In this document: positions 1-8,895 of the stretch, piece after piece | Layout: the number at the start of each line of letters is the position of its first letter | Numbering within the stretch: the stretch's first letter is position 1 | NCBI GenBank assembly: GCA_023264015.1 | Contig: JALQTJ010000001.1 | Coordinates: forward strand, 62,001 to 126,000 | Direction: 5' to 3' | Length of the DNA stretch: 64,000 nucleotides | DNA from: Flavobacteriaceae bacterium | GTDB lineage: Bacteria; Bacteroidota; Bacteroidia; Flavobacteriales; Flavobacteriaceae | Position numbers and translations under genes: made by a program | Notes under the pieces: model-generated | Seen by the model: only the letters and a program-made list of their open reading frames with translations | What the model was told of the DNA's origin: nothing | Databases searched by the model: none

Positions 1-1
1 G

Positions 2-448
2 AATCAAAATACGGCACGCTATCCTGCAGCATTTACTTTGATCGGGAGTTGTAATGAAGACCTCCGAGAATTAAGTGTAACGCAATTTTCATCCTCTTTC
101 TTAGATCGCATTGACCTCATTGTTCAGCTCCATAAGCCTAATTTGGATGAGGAGCTATGCTTTTTTGATCCGAAAGAAGTTCGATACAGACTCGACCAAG
201 CCATTGGCTATAGGGATGAGATGAAAGCGAAGTATTCATTTGAGTCACCTATAGCCACTTACCGCAACCTACCTATTTCAAAAGATGGTAAGTCGTTTAT
301 TCAAAAGGTCATAGGTTCTGATAAAGGTTCTGTGCGAAGCCTTAATCGTTGGATTCAAACTTCTTTTTCAATGATGTTTCTAGATCAGAATACTCACCTT
401 ACAGAAGAACAGTTGGCGGAAGCCTTGAGCTTCAAAAGACTTCACTAA
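2..448 (+). CDS. YifB/ComM-type Mg-chelatase-like AAA+ ATPase, C-terminal part
   Basis: The window opens inside this gene, so only about 148 C-terminal residues are visible; the frame is open from base 2 and ends at TAA. The end of the AAA+ core is recognisable as YPAAFTLIGSCN followed by SSFLDRIDLIVQL, then a helical C-terminal domain with LNRWIQTS. In this family ComM acts as a hexameric branch-migration helicase during natural transformation; most YifB proteins are uncharacterised. Relatives usually carry NPCPCG after the first block. Here that cysteine pair is missing (GSCNEDLRE). The last bases are shared with the convergent recG stop codon. The family call is firm, the role is inferred. 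Confidence 0.8.
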   Translation, partial: NQNTARYPAAFTLIGSCNEDLRELSVTQFSSSFLDRIDLIVQLHKPNLDEELCFFDPKEVRYRLDQAIGYRDEMKAKYSFESPIATYRNLPISKDGKSFIQKVIGSDKGSVRSLNRWIQTSFSMMFLDQNTHLTEEQLAEALSFKRLH

Positions 449-2601
449 CTGATATAACTCCAGAGTAATTTTCCCCTTAAGAGCATTTGTAGGGTAGATC
501 TGATGCAGTGATGTTCTTGAAGCTCTAAGCTTGCATCCTTTTCTAAAAGGCCTTGCACAAGGGCTCGAATAGTTCCCATCAAAGCGACATCATCGACGAG
601 ATCAGCAAATTTTAACTGAAGTGTACCACTTTGCTGTGTTCCCATTAGATCTCCTGGACCTCTTAGTTTCAAATCAATTTCTGAAAGATCAAATCCACTG
701 CTGTATTTTACCATGCTCTCAATGCGCGTTTTTGCATCTTCTGACAATTTATCTTTGGTCATAAGTATACAGTACGACTGATGTGCTCCTCTACCGACAC
801 GCCCTCTAAGCTGATGCAGTTGAGCCAAACCAAAGCGCTCTGCACTCTCGATAATCATAACCGTAGCGTTAGGTACGTTTACTCCAACTTCAATAACTGT
901 AGTGGCTACCATGATTTGAGTGGTTCCTTTCTCAAATTGATTCATCTCATACTGCTTTGCCTCTGCACTCATTTGACCGTGCAAGATAGATAAGGCATAT
1001 TCAGGGCTTGGAAATTCGCGGCAAAGACTCTCATATCCATCCATTAAGTCTTTATAATCTAAGGCAGCGGATTCTTGAATGAGCGGATATACTATGTATA
1101 TCTGCCGACCGAGCTTAATTTGTTCGCGAATGAATGCGAATACCTTTAACCTTGAACGATCTGTTCTGTGAGAAGTAATAATGGGGGATCTTCCGGGTGG
1201 TAATTCATCAATGATTGAAATATCAAGGTCTCCATAGGTGCTCATCGCCAACGTTCTGGGAATGGGGGTGGCCGTCATTACCAGAATATGAGGGGGCACT
1301 TCAGCTTTTTTCCACAACTTCGAGCGCTGGGCAACTCCAAAGCGATGTTGTTCATCAATAATTGCCAATCCTAAGTTTTTAAAGATCACCGTATCTTCAA
1401 AAACGGCGTGTGTACCGATCAAAATTTGCAGTTCTCCAGAACGGAGCTCTTCGTGCAAAATACTGCGCTCCTTTTTAGAGGTCGAACCGGTTAGGAGTTT
1501 AACAGCGATATTTAAGGAAGTTAGTTTTGAGGCTATATCGTGGTAGTGCTGTTGGGCTAAAATCTCTGTTGGAGCAACAATACAGGCCTGAGAACCATTG
1601 CCAATTGCAATGAGACAAGTCATAAGGGCAACCATGGTCTTTCCAGACCCTACATCTCCTTGAAGCAGACGATTCATCTGAAGTCCTGAACCCATATCGT
1701 TTCGAATTTCCCGTAAAACACGCTTTTGAGCTTCAGTTAATTCAAAGGGTAAATGAGATTCGTAATAAGCTAAGAATGGGGTACCTACGGCCTCAAATCG
1801 TTGACCTTTGATTGCCGTTTTCTGTTTAATTTTTTGGTAAAGCAAACCCATTTGCATGAAGAATAATTCCTCAAACTTTAAACGGTCTAAAGCCCTTTGT
1901 GTCTCTTTCATCTCGGTAGGTGCATGAAGATGTATCAAAGCCGAGGTTTTATCGATAAGCCTTTGCTCTCTTAGGATATAAGCCGGTAGGGTCTCGTAAA
2001 GTGCAAAGTCAATGGATTTTACAATCGGTTGAAGAATAGAGCGGATTAGACGCTGCGTAATTCCTGCCTTTTGGAGTTTATCAGAAATGGGATAGAGGGG
2101 CTCGATATGGCCTTTAAAGTCTTGCTCTGATTGAATTGAAATTTGACTCATCTCAGGGTGAGCCATGCTAAAATGATCTTGAAATCGAGAAACTTTACCA
2201 TAAACCTTATAGTGTAGGCCTTCTTTTAGCTGTTTCTCGATATACTGATACCCCTTGAACCACACCAATTCAAGCCGATGATGGTTATCTATTAATTCTG
2301 CAGACAGTCGATAGCCCTTTGCCTGTTTGACAAGTTTTATGTTTTGTAGAACTCCTTGAGTTTGTACGATGCTATTTTCAAGCGTAATGGACGAGATTGG
2401 CGTTAATGCTCTTTTATCGATATACCGATTCGGTATAAAGAACAGGAGTTCATAAACAGTCCGGATACTTAGTTCTCTTTCTATGATCATAGCGCGCTTT
2501 GGTCCAAGCCCTTTGACAGCAGCTATGGGAGACGCTAAGATTGAAGAGGCTTGCATACGCACAAACTTATCTAAATTAGAGCGTTGAAAGAAATAATCCA
2601 T
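445..2601 (-). CDS. recG: ATP-dependent DNA helicase RecG
   Basis: RecG remodels stalled replication forks and branch-migrates Holliday junctions. The 718 residues compare with about 690 in E. coli. An N-terminal wedge/OB-fold region (roughly residues 70-170) precedes an SF2 helicase core with Walker A GDVGSGKT, the RecG-specific box DEQHRFG, motif III TATPIPRT and motif VI QLRGRVGRG. The C-terminal TRG region follows (FDLSEIDLKLRGPGDLMGT). The chosen ATG lies only 4 bp from the start of the divergent patatin gene; a later ATG at residue 16 (about position 2556) would leave more room and cannot be excluded. Its stop codon overlaps that of the yifB-like gene. Confidence 0.95.
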   Translation of the reverse strand: MDYFFQRSNLDKFVRMQASSILASPIAAVKGLGPKRAMIIERELSIRTVYELLFFIPNRYIDKRALTPISSITLENSIVQTQGVLQNIKLVKQAKGYRLSAELIDNHHRLELVWFKGYQYIEKQLKEGLHYKVYGKVSRFQDHFSMAHPEMSQISIQSEQDFKGHIEPLYPISDKLQKAGITQRLIRSILQPIVKSIDFALYETLPAYILREQRLIDKTSALIHLHAPTEMKETQRALDRLKFEELFFMQMGLLYQKIKQKTAIKGQRFEAVGTPFLAYYESHLPFELTEAQKRVLREIRNDMGSGLQMNRLLQGDVGSGKTMVALMTCLIAIGNGSQACIVAPTEILAQQHYHDIASKLTSLNIAVKLLTGSTSKKERSILHEELRSGELQILIGTHAVFEDTVIFKNLGLAIIDEQHRFGVAQRSKLWKKAEVPPHILVMTATPIPRTLAMSTYGDLDISIIDELPPGRSPIITSHRTDRSRLKVFAFIREQIKLGRQIYIVYPLIQESAALDYKDLMDGYESLCREFPSPEYALSILHGQMSAEAKQYEMNQFEKGTTQIMVATTVIEVGVNVPNATVMIIESAERFGLAQLHQLRGRVGRGAHQSYCILMTKDKLSEDAKTRIESMVKYSSGFDLSEIDLKLRGPGDLMGTQQSGTLQLKFADLVDDVALMGTIRALVQGLLEKDASLELQEHHCIRSTLQMLLRGKLLWSYIS

Positions 2602-2605
2602 TTGA

Positions 2606-3490
2606 ATGCGAGCGATAGTAATTTCCGGGGGTGGTAGTAAAGGGGCTTTTGCCGGAGGAGTAGCCCAATATCTTATCGAAGAACGACAAAGAGATTACGA
2701 TCTTTTTGTTGGCACCTCAACAGGTAGCTTACTTCTCATTCATTTGGCCTTAGGTAAAATAGCGAAGTTGCATTCGGTATACAAAGAAGTGGACAGCTCT
2801 CAGATATTCAATCTCAATCCTTTTTACACTAGAAAAAAAGAAGGAGCCGTTCAACTAGAGATGAATCACTTTAATGTCTTGCGTAGCTTTTTACGCGGAA
2901 ATAAAACCTTCGGAGAAAGCAAGAATCTGAGAGCATTTCTAGAAAGACATATAACCGCCTTCGAATTTGAATCGGTTAAGAAAAGCAACAAAGATGTTAT
3001 TGTTACGGTATCTAATTTGAGTAAGAACGGGGTAGAATATAAATCGATTAGGGATTACAATTACGAGGACTTTCTAGATTGGATTTGGATATCGGCCAAT
3101 TACATTCCTTTTATGTCGTTGGTGTCAAAAAACGGGTATGAGTATGCAGACGGTGGATTAGGGAGTATTGTTTCAGTAGATCGAGCTATTGAAGCCGGAG
3201 CAAAAGAAATCGATATCATTGTTTTAAGGCAAGAGAAAAAACAAGCACATCGCTTGCCTACTTCTAACGCCTTTGATTTAATGCTGAGTATGTTTGGCTT
3301 TTCACTCGACCAGATCGAAGAGCACAATATTTCTCTAGGTGAACTGCGGGCAAAATCAAAAGGAGTGAAGTTGAATTTTATCTATACACCAACACTACTC
3401 ACCCAAAACCCATTACTTTTTGATCAAAAAAGAATGATTAGATGGTGGCAGAGAGGGTATTTGCATGCAAAGCAGCACTATACCCCTTAG
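2606..3490 (+). CDS. Patatin-like phospholipase family protein
   Basis: A 294-residue patatin-fold serine acyl hydrolase, predicted to cleave acyl esters of phospholipids or related lipids with a Ser-Asp dyad. The oxyanion-hole loop GGGSKGAF sits at residues 8-15, the nucleophile elbow GTSTGS near residue 38, and the catalytic Asp in YADGG near residue 191. There is no signal peptide, so it is probably cytoplasmic. The start is fixed by the family pattern: the glycine loop begins within ten residues of Met1. Divergent from recG with a 4-bp gap, so any promoter must lie inside recG coding sequence. Substrate unknown. Confidence 0.88.
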   Translation: MRAIVISGGGSKGAFAGGVAQYLIEERQRDYDLFVGTSTGSLLLIHLALGKIAKLHSVYKEVDSSQIFNLNPFYTRKKEGAVQLEMNHFNVLRSFLRGNKTFGESKNLRAFLERHITAFEFESVKKSNKDVIVTVSNLSKNGVEYKSIRDYNYEDFLDWIWISANYIPFMSLVSKNGYEYADGGLGSIVSVDRAIEAGAKEIDIIVLRQEKKQAHRLPTSNAFDLMLSMFGFSLDQIEEHNISLGELRAKSKGVKLNFIYTPTLLTQNPLLFDQKRMIRWWQRGYLHAKQHYTP

Positions 3491-4213
3491 CTATTGTATC
3501 ATTGCTCTAACTTCTTTGTAAAAGCTGCTATGATTTGGAGCTAATCTCAGGTATAAGGTGTCAGCAAGTGTGCGAGAGAAGCTAAAGCGCTCAATCGGTT
3601 GATTCAACGTTTCTGTAAACGTCTTAAATAGGGCTTCTTTAAACGCGCTATTAGCAGTATTGTGGATGATTTCGAGCTGATAAAAAGGATGAAGGTTAAG
3701 CACAGAATCAATACTTTGAATACGCTTATCTGTATGCAACGAATCTAATACAATTTGTGCGTTTTGAGTTAAAGGGAAACGCACTCCTCCTGGTTCTAGT
3801 ACCATTCCTTTGGCCTTTGAAACGAAGGGTCTAAGCTTTTTCAACGTTTCAATGAGAATAGAATCGTGTCTTGTCAATGCACTCTTCAAAAATTGGTTTT
3901 GTTTCTCTAAGGAGCGCATGCTTTCAATCTGATCACCAATATTCATAATGTTGGTCACTGACTGGTTGGCGAATTTGCTCAATCGCTCCATTAGTGCCTT
4001 ATTGGTAGTCTTTAAATTGTCTGATTCAAATTTGTAGGTTTCGTTAATGGCTTCTAGCCTTGATATCTGCTGTTGAAGATCTCGAATAGTCGATTCATTA
4101 CGCTCTACTAATGCGTTTAAGGCGCGATTGTCTTCGAGTAAATCTGCTTTCTTTTGTGCGCTTACAAAAGGGATAACGAGCAAACCGATTACGAATAGTG
4201 AAATCCTTCTCAT
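3491..4213 (-). CDS. Secreted coiled-coil protein with degenerate OmpA-like C terminus
   Basis: No named family was recognised. The 240 residues begin with a signal peptide ending near FVSAQ (residues 1-19), followed by a long coiled coil (about 22-110) rich in Leu, Asn and Gln. The stretch LKSALTRHDSILIETLKKL resembles LQSAITRRDSVNLALVASL in the OmpA-family lipoprotein at 7973-8836, and both precede a beta-rich C terminus. The usual OmpA signatures (GHTDN, NxxLSxxRA) are absent here. It looks like a diverged paralogue that has lost peptidoglycan binding. The M20 hydrolase gene ends exactly where this gene begins, so the two are probably co-transcribed. Function unknown. Confidence 0.65.
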   Translation of the reverse strand: MRRISLFVIGLLVIPFVSAQKKADLLEDNRALNALVERNESTIRDLQQQISRLEAINETYKFESDNLKTTNKALMERLSKFANQSVTNIMNIGDQIESMRSLEKQNQFLKSALTRHDSILIETLKKLRPFVSKAKGMVLEPGGVRFPLTQNAQIVLDSLHTDKRIQSIDSVLNLHPFYQLEIIHNTANSAFKEALFKTFTETLNQPIERFSFSRTLADTLYLRLAPNHSSFYKEVRAMIQ

Positions 4214-5503
4214 TTAATTAGTGGCATTTAAATAATCAAAGGTCATTTGACTTAAGACTTTTACCCCGTAAATCATTCCAGACTCATCTATTTTAAAATC
4301 TGGAGTGTGGTGTGGATAGGGGGTCTGGTTCCCGGGCGTCATGCCACCTAAAAAGAAAAAGAACCCCGGTACGTCACGCACAAAATAAGAGAAATCTTCT
4401 GCTCCTGTGGTGGCTTTGGTAAGCTTTACATTCTCTTTTCCTAATACCTTCTCTACGCTCGGAAGCATCTGAGCTACAAGATCGGCATCGTTATAGGTGA
4501 TATCTGTCATTTCAGTGATTTCTACTTCTGCTGTCCCACCAAAAGCCTTAGCTATTTGTGGAACCATTTCATGCATCCGTTCTTCGATCAAATCTCTCAT
4601 GTCGTAGTCTAGCGTTCGAATGGTGCCAATGATCTCTGCAGATTCTGGAATAATATTGAATCGCAATCCTGCCTTAATTTTTCCTACGCTAATAACCGCT
4701 GCTTCTTTGAGAAGATTAGATTCTCGACTGATAAGTGACTGTAAACCATCAATGATTTGTGAACTAATGTAAATGGGATCTACCCCAGACCATGGTTGAG
4801 AACCGTGCGTTTGTTTGCCGTTAACCTTGATCACAAAACGTTGTGCAGACGCCATAAGTCCACCTGTTTTATAACGAATGGTACCTACAGGAGTCTCTGA
4901 ATTGATATGCAGACCAAATACGGCATCTACTTTTGGATTTTCAAGAACACCTTCTTTTACCATGAGTAATGCACCTCCTTCTTCACCCGGCGGAGGTCCT
5001 TCTTCGGCGGGTTGGAAAATGAATTTTACGGTACCCTTTAATTGGTCTTTCTGCTTCGAAAGAATTTCTGCAACCCCCATGAGTATCGCAGTGTGTGTGT
5101 CGTGTCCGCAGGCATGCATAACACCAGTTTCTTCACCTAAAAACTGTGCTCTCACCATGGATTTAAAGGGCAAATCATTTCTTTCAGTGACAGGCAAGGC
5201 ATCGATATCAGCGCGTAGCGCAATAACCGGACCCGGTTGATTTCCCTGAAGAAGTCCAACAACACCATGGTGTGCAACTCCTGTTGTAACTTCTATACCT
5301 AAATCCCTTAGGTGCTTAGCAATTTTCTTTGCAGTTTCAACTTCTCTATTACTGAGTTCAGGATGCTGGTGAAAATCTCGTCGCCACGCGATTACTTTTT
5401 TCTCAATGGCATTAAACTCCTGATCTGAAAGATTTTGACCGTATGTCACCGAGAGTGTGAAGAATAAAATTGAACTGCAAATAGCTCCTGTGATGAAACG
5501 CAT
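4214..5503 (-). CDS. M20D-family amidohydrolase (N-acyl amino acid/aminoacyl hydrolase type)
   Basis: A 429-residue metal-dependent amidohydrolase of the peptidase M20D/HipO-like family, which cleaves N-acyl or N-carboxybenzoyl amino acids and similar conjugates. A signal peptide (residues 1-22, ending TYGQ) sends it to the periplasm. Family blocks are HQHPELSNRE, ALRADIDALPV, the metal site HACGHDTHTA and PAEEGPPPGEEGG, with a late GAEDFSYF block. The lid/dimerisation domain lies between roughly residues 210 and 330. It is upstream of and abuts the coiled-coil protein gene. It is divergent from uvrD across 95 bp, in which I found no clear promoter. The exact substrate cannot be predicted. 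Confidence 0.88.
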   Translation of the reverse strand: MRFITGAICSSILFFTLSVTYGQNLSDQEFNAIEKKVIAWRRDFHQHPELSNREVETAKKIAKHLRDLGIEVTTGVAHHGVVGLLQGNQPGPVIALRADIDALPVTERNDLPFKSMVRAQFLGEETGVMHACGHDTHTAILMGVAEILSKQKDQLKGTVKFIFQPAEEGPPPGEEGGALLMVKEGVLENPKVDAVFGLHINSETPVGTIRYKTGGLMASAQRFVIKVNGKQTHGSQPWSGVDPIYISSQIIDGLQSLISRESNLLKEAAVISVGKIKAGLRFNIIPESAEIIGTIRTLDYDMRDLIEERMHEMVPQIAKAFGGTAEVEITEMTDITYNDADLVAQMLPSVEKVLGKENVKLTKATTGAEDFSYFVRDVPGFFFFLGGMTPGNQTPYPHHTPDFKIDESGMIYGVKVLSQMTFDYLNATN

Positions 5504-5598
5504 GATAGAAGATTAAAAACTTGTTACTAAATATATAAAGAAGTAAGGGCACGACCTTGGCAAATTCAATAATTTCACTGTGCGAAAGAGAAAGGAGT

Positions 5599-7920
5599 AT
5601 GAAGTTTTTAGACGCTTTAAATGAGGCCCAGAGAAATGCAGCGTTGCATAAAGACGGCCCTTCAATGGTGATTGCTGGCGCTGGATCAGGAAAGACGCGA
5701 GTGCTGACCTATCGCATTGCTCATTTAATTGAAAATGGAGTAGATTCCTTTTCCATTTTAGCCCTAACATTCACCAACAAGGCTGCGCGTGAAATGAAAG
5801 CGAGAATTGGTGCTTTGGTAGGTGAGTCTGAGGCTAAAAACCTTTGGATGGGAACCTTTCACTCCGTTTTTGCTAGGCTTCTAAGATCCGATGGACATCA
5901 TCTTGGCTTTCCAAGTAACTTTAGCATATACGACACCCAAGATTCACAGCGCCTTATCAACTCCATTATTAAAGAAATGGGACTTGATAAGGATGTCTAC
6001 AAATACAAACAAATTCAGCAGCGCATTTCATCGTACAAAAACAATCTAATTACGGTGAAGGCTTATTTTCAAAATCCTGAACTTCAAGAGGCTGACGCCA
6101 TTGCCCGACGCCCCAGGCTAGGAGATATTTATAAAGAGTATGTCGATCGCTGTTTTCGTGCTGGAGCGATGGATTTTGACGACCTATTACTTCGCACCAA
6201 TGAACTCCTCAATCGTTTTCCTGAGGTCCTATTGAAATACCAAGAAAGATTCAAATACATACTTGTAGACGAGTATCAGGATACCAATCATTCGCAATAT
6301 TTAATTGTAAGGGCCTTGTCAGATCGCTACCAAAACATTTGTGTAGTGGGTGATGATGCTCAGAGCATTTATTCATTCAGAGGCGCGAATCTTGATAATA
6401 TGTTGAATTTTCAGCGCGATTACGAAGGAGTAGAGGTATATAGGCTTGAACAAAATTACCGTTCAACCTCTACTATCGTAAACGCCGCAAATTCGGTGAT
6501 TGCGAACAATAGGGACCAATTGAAGAAAAACGTTTGGACCTCAAACGAGCTTGGGAATAAAATTGTGGTACATAGAAGTCCTACTGATGCAGATGAGGGA
6601 CGGTATGTAGCAAGTACCATTTTTGAAACAAAGATGAACACACAGTGTTCAAACGGTGATTTTGCCATCCTATATCGCACTAATTCCCAGTCTCGAGCGA
6701 TTGAAGATGCGTTGAGAAAACGAGATATTCCTTATAGAATTTACGGAGGACTTTCGTTTTACCAACGCAAAGAGATAAAGGACGTACTTGCTTATTTACG
6801 TTTGGTGGTCAATCCAAAGGATGAAGAAGCCTTTATGAGAGTAGTTAATTTTCCTGCCCGAGGAATCGGACAAACCACTCTTGAAAAACTTTCAGTCGCT
6901 GCAAGGGCTCACGGAAAATCAATTTTCGAGTTCGCGGAGGATCAAAATCAACTAAAATCAGCTGCTATTACTTCTTCAATTCGTTCTAAATTGGAGCAGT
7001 TCTGTATAATGGTAAGGAGCTTTCAGATTTTCAGTAACGACCACAATGCCTTTGAAACTGCTGATCATATTGCCCGAAAAACAGGGCTAATTCAAGAATT
7101 CAAAAAGGACGGTACCCCAGAAGGTGTCACCCGCCTTGAAAACATTGAAGAATTACTTAATGGTATTCAAGATTTTGTAGAAGGGCAGAAAGAAATTGAC
7201 GGTGCAACAGGATCTATTCATGAGTTCTTAGAGGACGTAGCCCTTGCTACTGACCTTGACAATGCTACTGAAAATGATGATCGGGTGGCGCTAATGACTA
7301 TCCACCTAGCAAAGGGGTTAGAATTTAAGACTGTCTTTGTAGTGGGTATGGAAGAAGACTTGTTTCCCTCAGCTATGAGTATGAATACCCGTTCTGAATT
7401 GGAAGAAGAGAGGCGCCTATTTTATGTGGCCTTAACTAGGGCAGAGGAGCAAGCTTATCTTACTTACACCATTAATAGATATCGATGGGGTAAACTCATT
7501 GATGCAGAACCCAGTCGATTTATTACAGAAATAGACGACCAATATGTTGATAATCAGGCTATAGATTTTGGTGGTGCTGTTCGACGATTTTTAGACCCAT
7601 CACTCTTTGGAGAAGTGGACCACAGCAAATTACGTACCGTTAAGCCCAAAGGCAGTATGCCAGAGGAACGCAAAAAACCAACAGAAGATCAGCTCAGACG
7701 ATTGAGAAAATTAAAGCCACAGTCTTCGAGTACAACAACATCGACCACTCAATACGATGATCTTGGAGTGGGTTCAAAGGTGAATCACGAACGTTTTGGG
7801 TATGGTGTGGTGAAGGCAATAGAAGGGTTGGGGCCAGAGCGTAAAGCTGAAATAGAGTTTGATTCGGGTGGGGTTAAAAAATTATTGCTACGCTTTGCAA
7901 AACTTAACGTACTCTCATAA
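5599..7920 (+). CDS. uvrD: UvrD/PcrA-type SF1A DNA helicase
   Basis: A 773-residue 3'-5' SF1A helicase used in nucleotide excision and mismatch repair and in clearing proteins from DNA. The Q motif LNEAQRNAAL is at residues 7-16, Walker A GAGSGKT at 27-33, Walker B VDEYQDTN, motif III GDDAQSIYSFRGA, motif IV QNYRST and motif VI VALTRAE. A C-terminal Tudor-like PcrA domain starts at VGSKVNHERFGYGVV. I chose the ATG at 5599 over an in-frame TTG at 5557 because relatives start a few residues before the Q motif. A purine-rich AAAGGAG immediately precedes it, although its spacing to the ATG is very short. A strong bidirectional terminator follows. Confidence 0.95.
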   Translation: MKFLDALNEAQRNAALHKDGPSMVIAGAGSGKTRVLTYRIAHLIENGVDSFSILALTFTNKAAREMKARIGALVGESEAKNLWMGTFHSVFARLLRSDGHHLGFPSNFSIYDTQDSQRLINSIIKEMGLDKDVYKYKQIQQRISSYKNNLITVKAYFQNPELQEADAIARRPRLGDIYKEYVDRCFRAGAMDFDDLLLRTNELLNRFPEVLLKYQERFKYILVDEYQDTNHSQYLIVRALSDRYQNICVVGDDAQSIYSFRGANLDNMLNFQRDYEGVEVYRLEQNYRSTSTIVNAANSVIANNRDQLKKNVWTSNELGNKIVVHRSPTDADEGRYVASTIFETKMNTQCSNGDFAILYRTNSQSRAIEDALRKRDIPYRIYGGLSFYQRKEIKDVLAYLRLVVNPKDEEAFMRVVNFPARGIGQTTLEKLSVAARAHGKSIFEFAEDQNQLKSAAITSSIRSKLEQFCIMVRSFQIFSNDHNAFETADHIARKTGLIQEFKKDGTPEGVTRLENIEELLNGIQDFVEGQKEIDGATGSIHEFLEDVALATDLDNATENDDRVALMTIHLAKGLEFKTVFVVGMEEDLFPSAMSMNTRSELEEERRLFYVALTRAEEQAYLTYTINRYRWGKLIDAEPSRFITEIDDQYVDNQAIDFGGAVRRFLDPSLFGEVDHSKLRTVKPKGSMPEERKKPTEDQLRRLRKLKPQSSSTTTSTTQYDDLGVGSKVNHERFGYGVVKAIEGLGPERKAEIEFDSGGVKKLLLRFAKLNVLS

Positions 7921-7947
7921 AAAAACCCTCCACTATCGGAGGGTTTT
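7919..7947. terminator. Bidirectional intrinsic terminator between uvrD and the OmpA lipoprotein gene
   Basis: The hairpin CCCTCC (7926-7931) / GGAGGG (7938-7943) has a six-base loop, is flanked by seven A on the left and four T on the right, and the A and T runs can extend the stem. It can therefore end transcription of uvrD (+) and of the OmpA-type gene (-), with the better U-tract for the minus strand. It is the clearest stand-alone terminator in the window; most other convergent pairs lack one. Confidence 0.88.
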
Positions 7948-7972
7948 ATTCTTAAAGCAGCAGCTATCCCGA

Positions 7973-8836
7973 TTAATTGATAGCAGGGTCTTTCATACCG
8001 TCTTCAATCATTGAGTAGAACTGATCAAGTTTTGGTAAGACAACAATTCTAGTTCTTCTGTTACGGGCACGATTCGCAGCTGAATTATTTTCAACTAGAG
8101 GAGCATAATAACTTCTCCCTGCAGCTGTCATACGTTTTGGGTCTACCTTAAACTCGTTTTGTAAAAGGCGAACAATTGCGGTCGCACGTTTTACCGATAA
8201 GTCCCAGTTGTCTTTAATTTCTGCATTTGTTTTGTAAGGAACATTATCTGTGTGTCCTTCCACCATAAATTCAAAATCAGGCTTCGCGTTCACTACAGTA
8301 GCTACTTTTCCTAAAACACGTTTTGCTTCAGCTGATACGCTGTAGCTTCCGCTTTGGAATAAGAGTTTATCGGCGATTGAAACGAAAACCACACCTTTTT
8401 CTACGTTGATTTCAATGTCTTGATCGTTTAAGTTTCCGAGTGCGCCTTTAAGGCTAGCAACTAAGGCAAGGTTTACAGAGTCTCTTCGAGTAATAGCGCT
8501 TTGAAGCTTGTTAATGGTTAGTTCTTTCTCTTTTAGGCTCTCGAGAGTTTTTTCAAGATTTTCAGCACCTTTAGAAGTAAGGGTGGTGAAATTATCCATG
8601 TTATTGATCAAATCTTGGTTGTTTGATCTTAAGAAACTGTTCTGTTCTGAAAGCGCTTTTACCTGAGCTTCATACTTTCCTATTTCAGAAGCATAATCGT
8701 TCATGGTTCTTTTAGTAGAAGCCAATTCAGCTTTTGTACTTTCTAAATCTTTGTTTACGGTATTGAATCGTTTTGACGATACACAAGACCCTAAGGTGAG
8801 TGCAGCAATTGCAACAGTTAAAACTTTTAATTTCAT
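7973..8836 (-). CDS. OmpA-family outer-membrane lipoprotein
   Basis: A 287-residue lipoprotein that probably tethers the outer membrane to peptidoglycan. The signal peptide ends in the lipobox LGSC (lipidated Cys18). A coiled coil occupies about residues 25-130, and the OmpA C-terminal domain follows with FMVEGHTDNVPY and NWDLSVKRATAIVRLL, whose Asp and Arg contact diaminopimelate in the family. It ends near a TRIVVLPKLDQF tail. I placed the start at the ATG at 8836, because an upstream GTG frame (8884) would bury the lipobox behind 16 extra residues. The diverged secreted protein at 3491-4213 is a likely paralogue. Confidence 0.92.
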   Translation of the reverse strand: MKLKVLTVAIAALTLGSCVSSKRFNTVNKDLESTKAELASTKRTMNDYASEIGKYEAQVKALSEQNSFLRSNNQDLINNMDNFTTLTSKGAENLEKTLESLKEKELTINKLQSAITRRDSVNLALVASLKGALGNLNDQDIEINVEKGVVFVSIADKLLFQSGSYSVSAEAKRVLGKVATVVNAKPDFEFMVEGHTDNVPYKTNAEIKDNWDLSVKRATAIVRLLQNEFKVDPKRMTAAGRSYYAPLVENNSAANRARNRRTRIVVLPKLDQFYSMIEDGMKDPAIN

Positions 8837-8895
8837 GAGAATAAATTTTTCACCCTTAAAAGTAGCAAATACTTTGCCAAACACAGAATACCTCT

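Noticed and set aside
5557..5598. TTG start giving UvrD 14 extra residues
   Set aside because: The ATG at 5599 gives the N terminus expected just before the Q motif and is directly preceded by a purine-rich AAAGGAG.
8837..8884. GTG start extending the OmpA lipoprotein upstream
   Set aside because: It would place 16 residues before the lipoprotein signal peptide; the ATG at 8836 yields a normal lipobox at Cys18.
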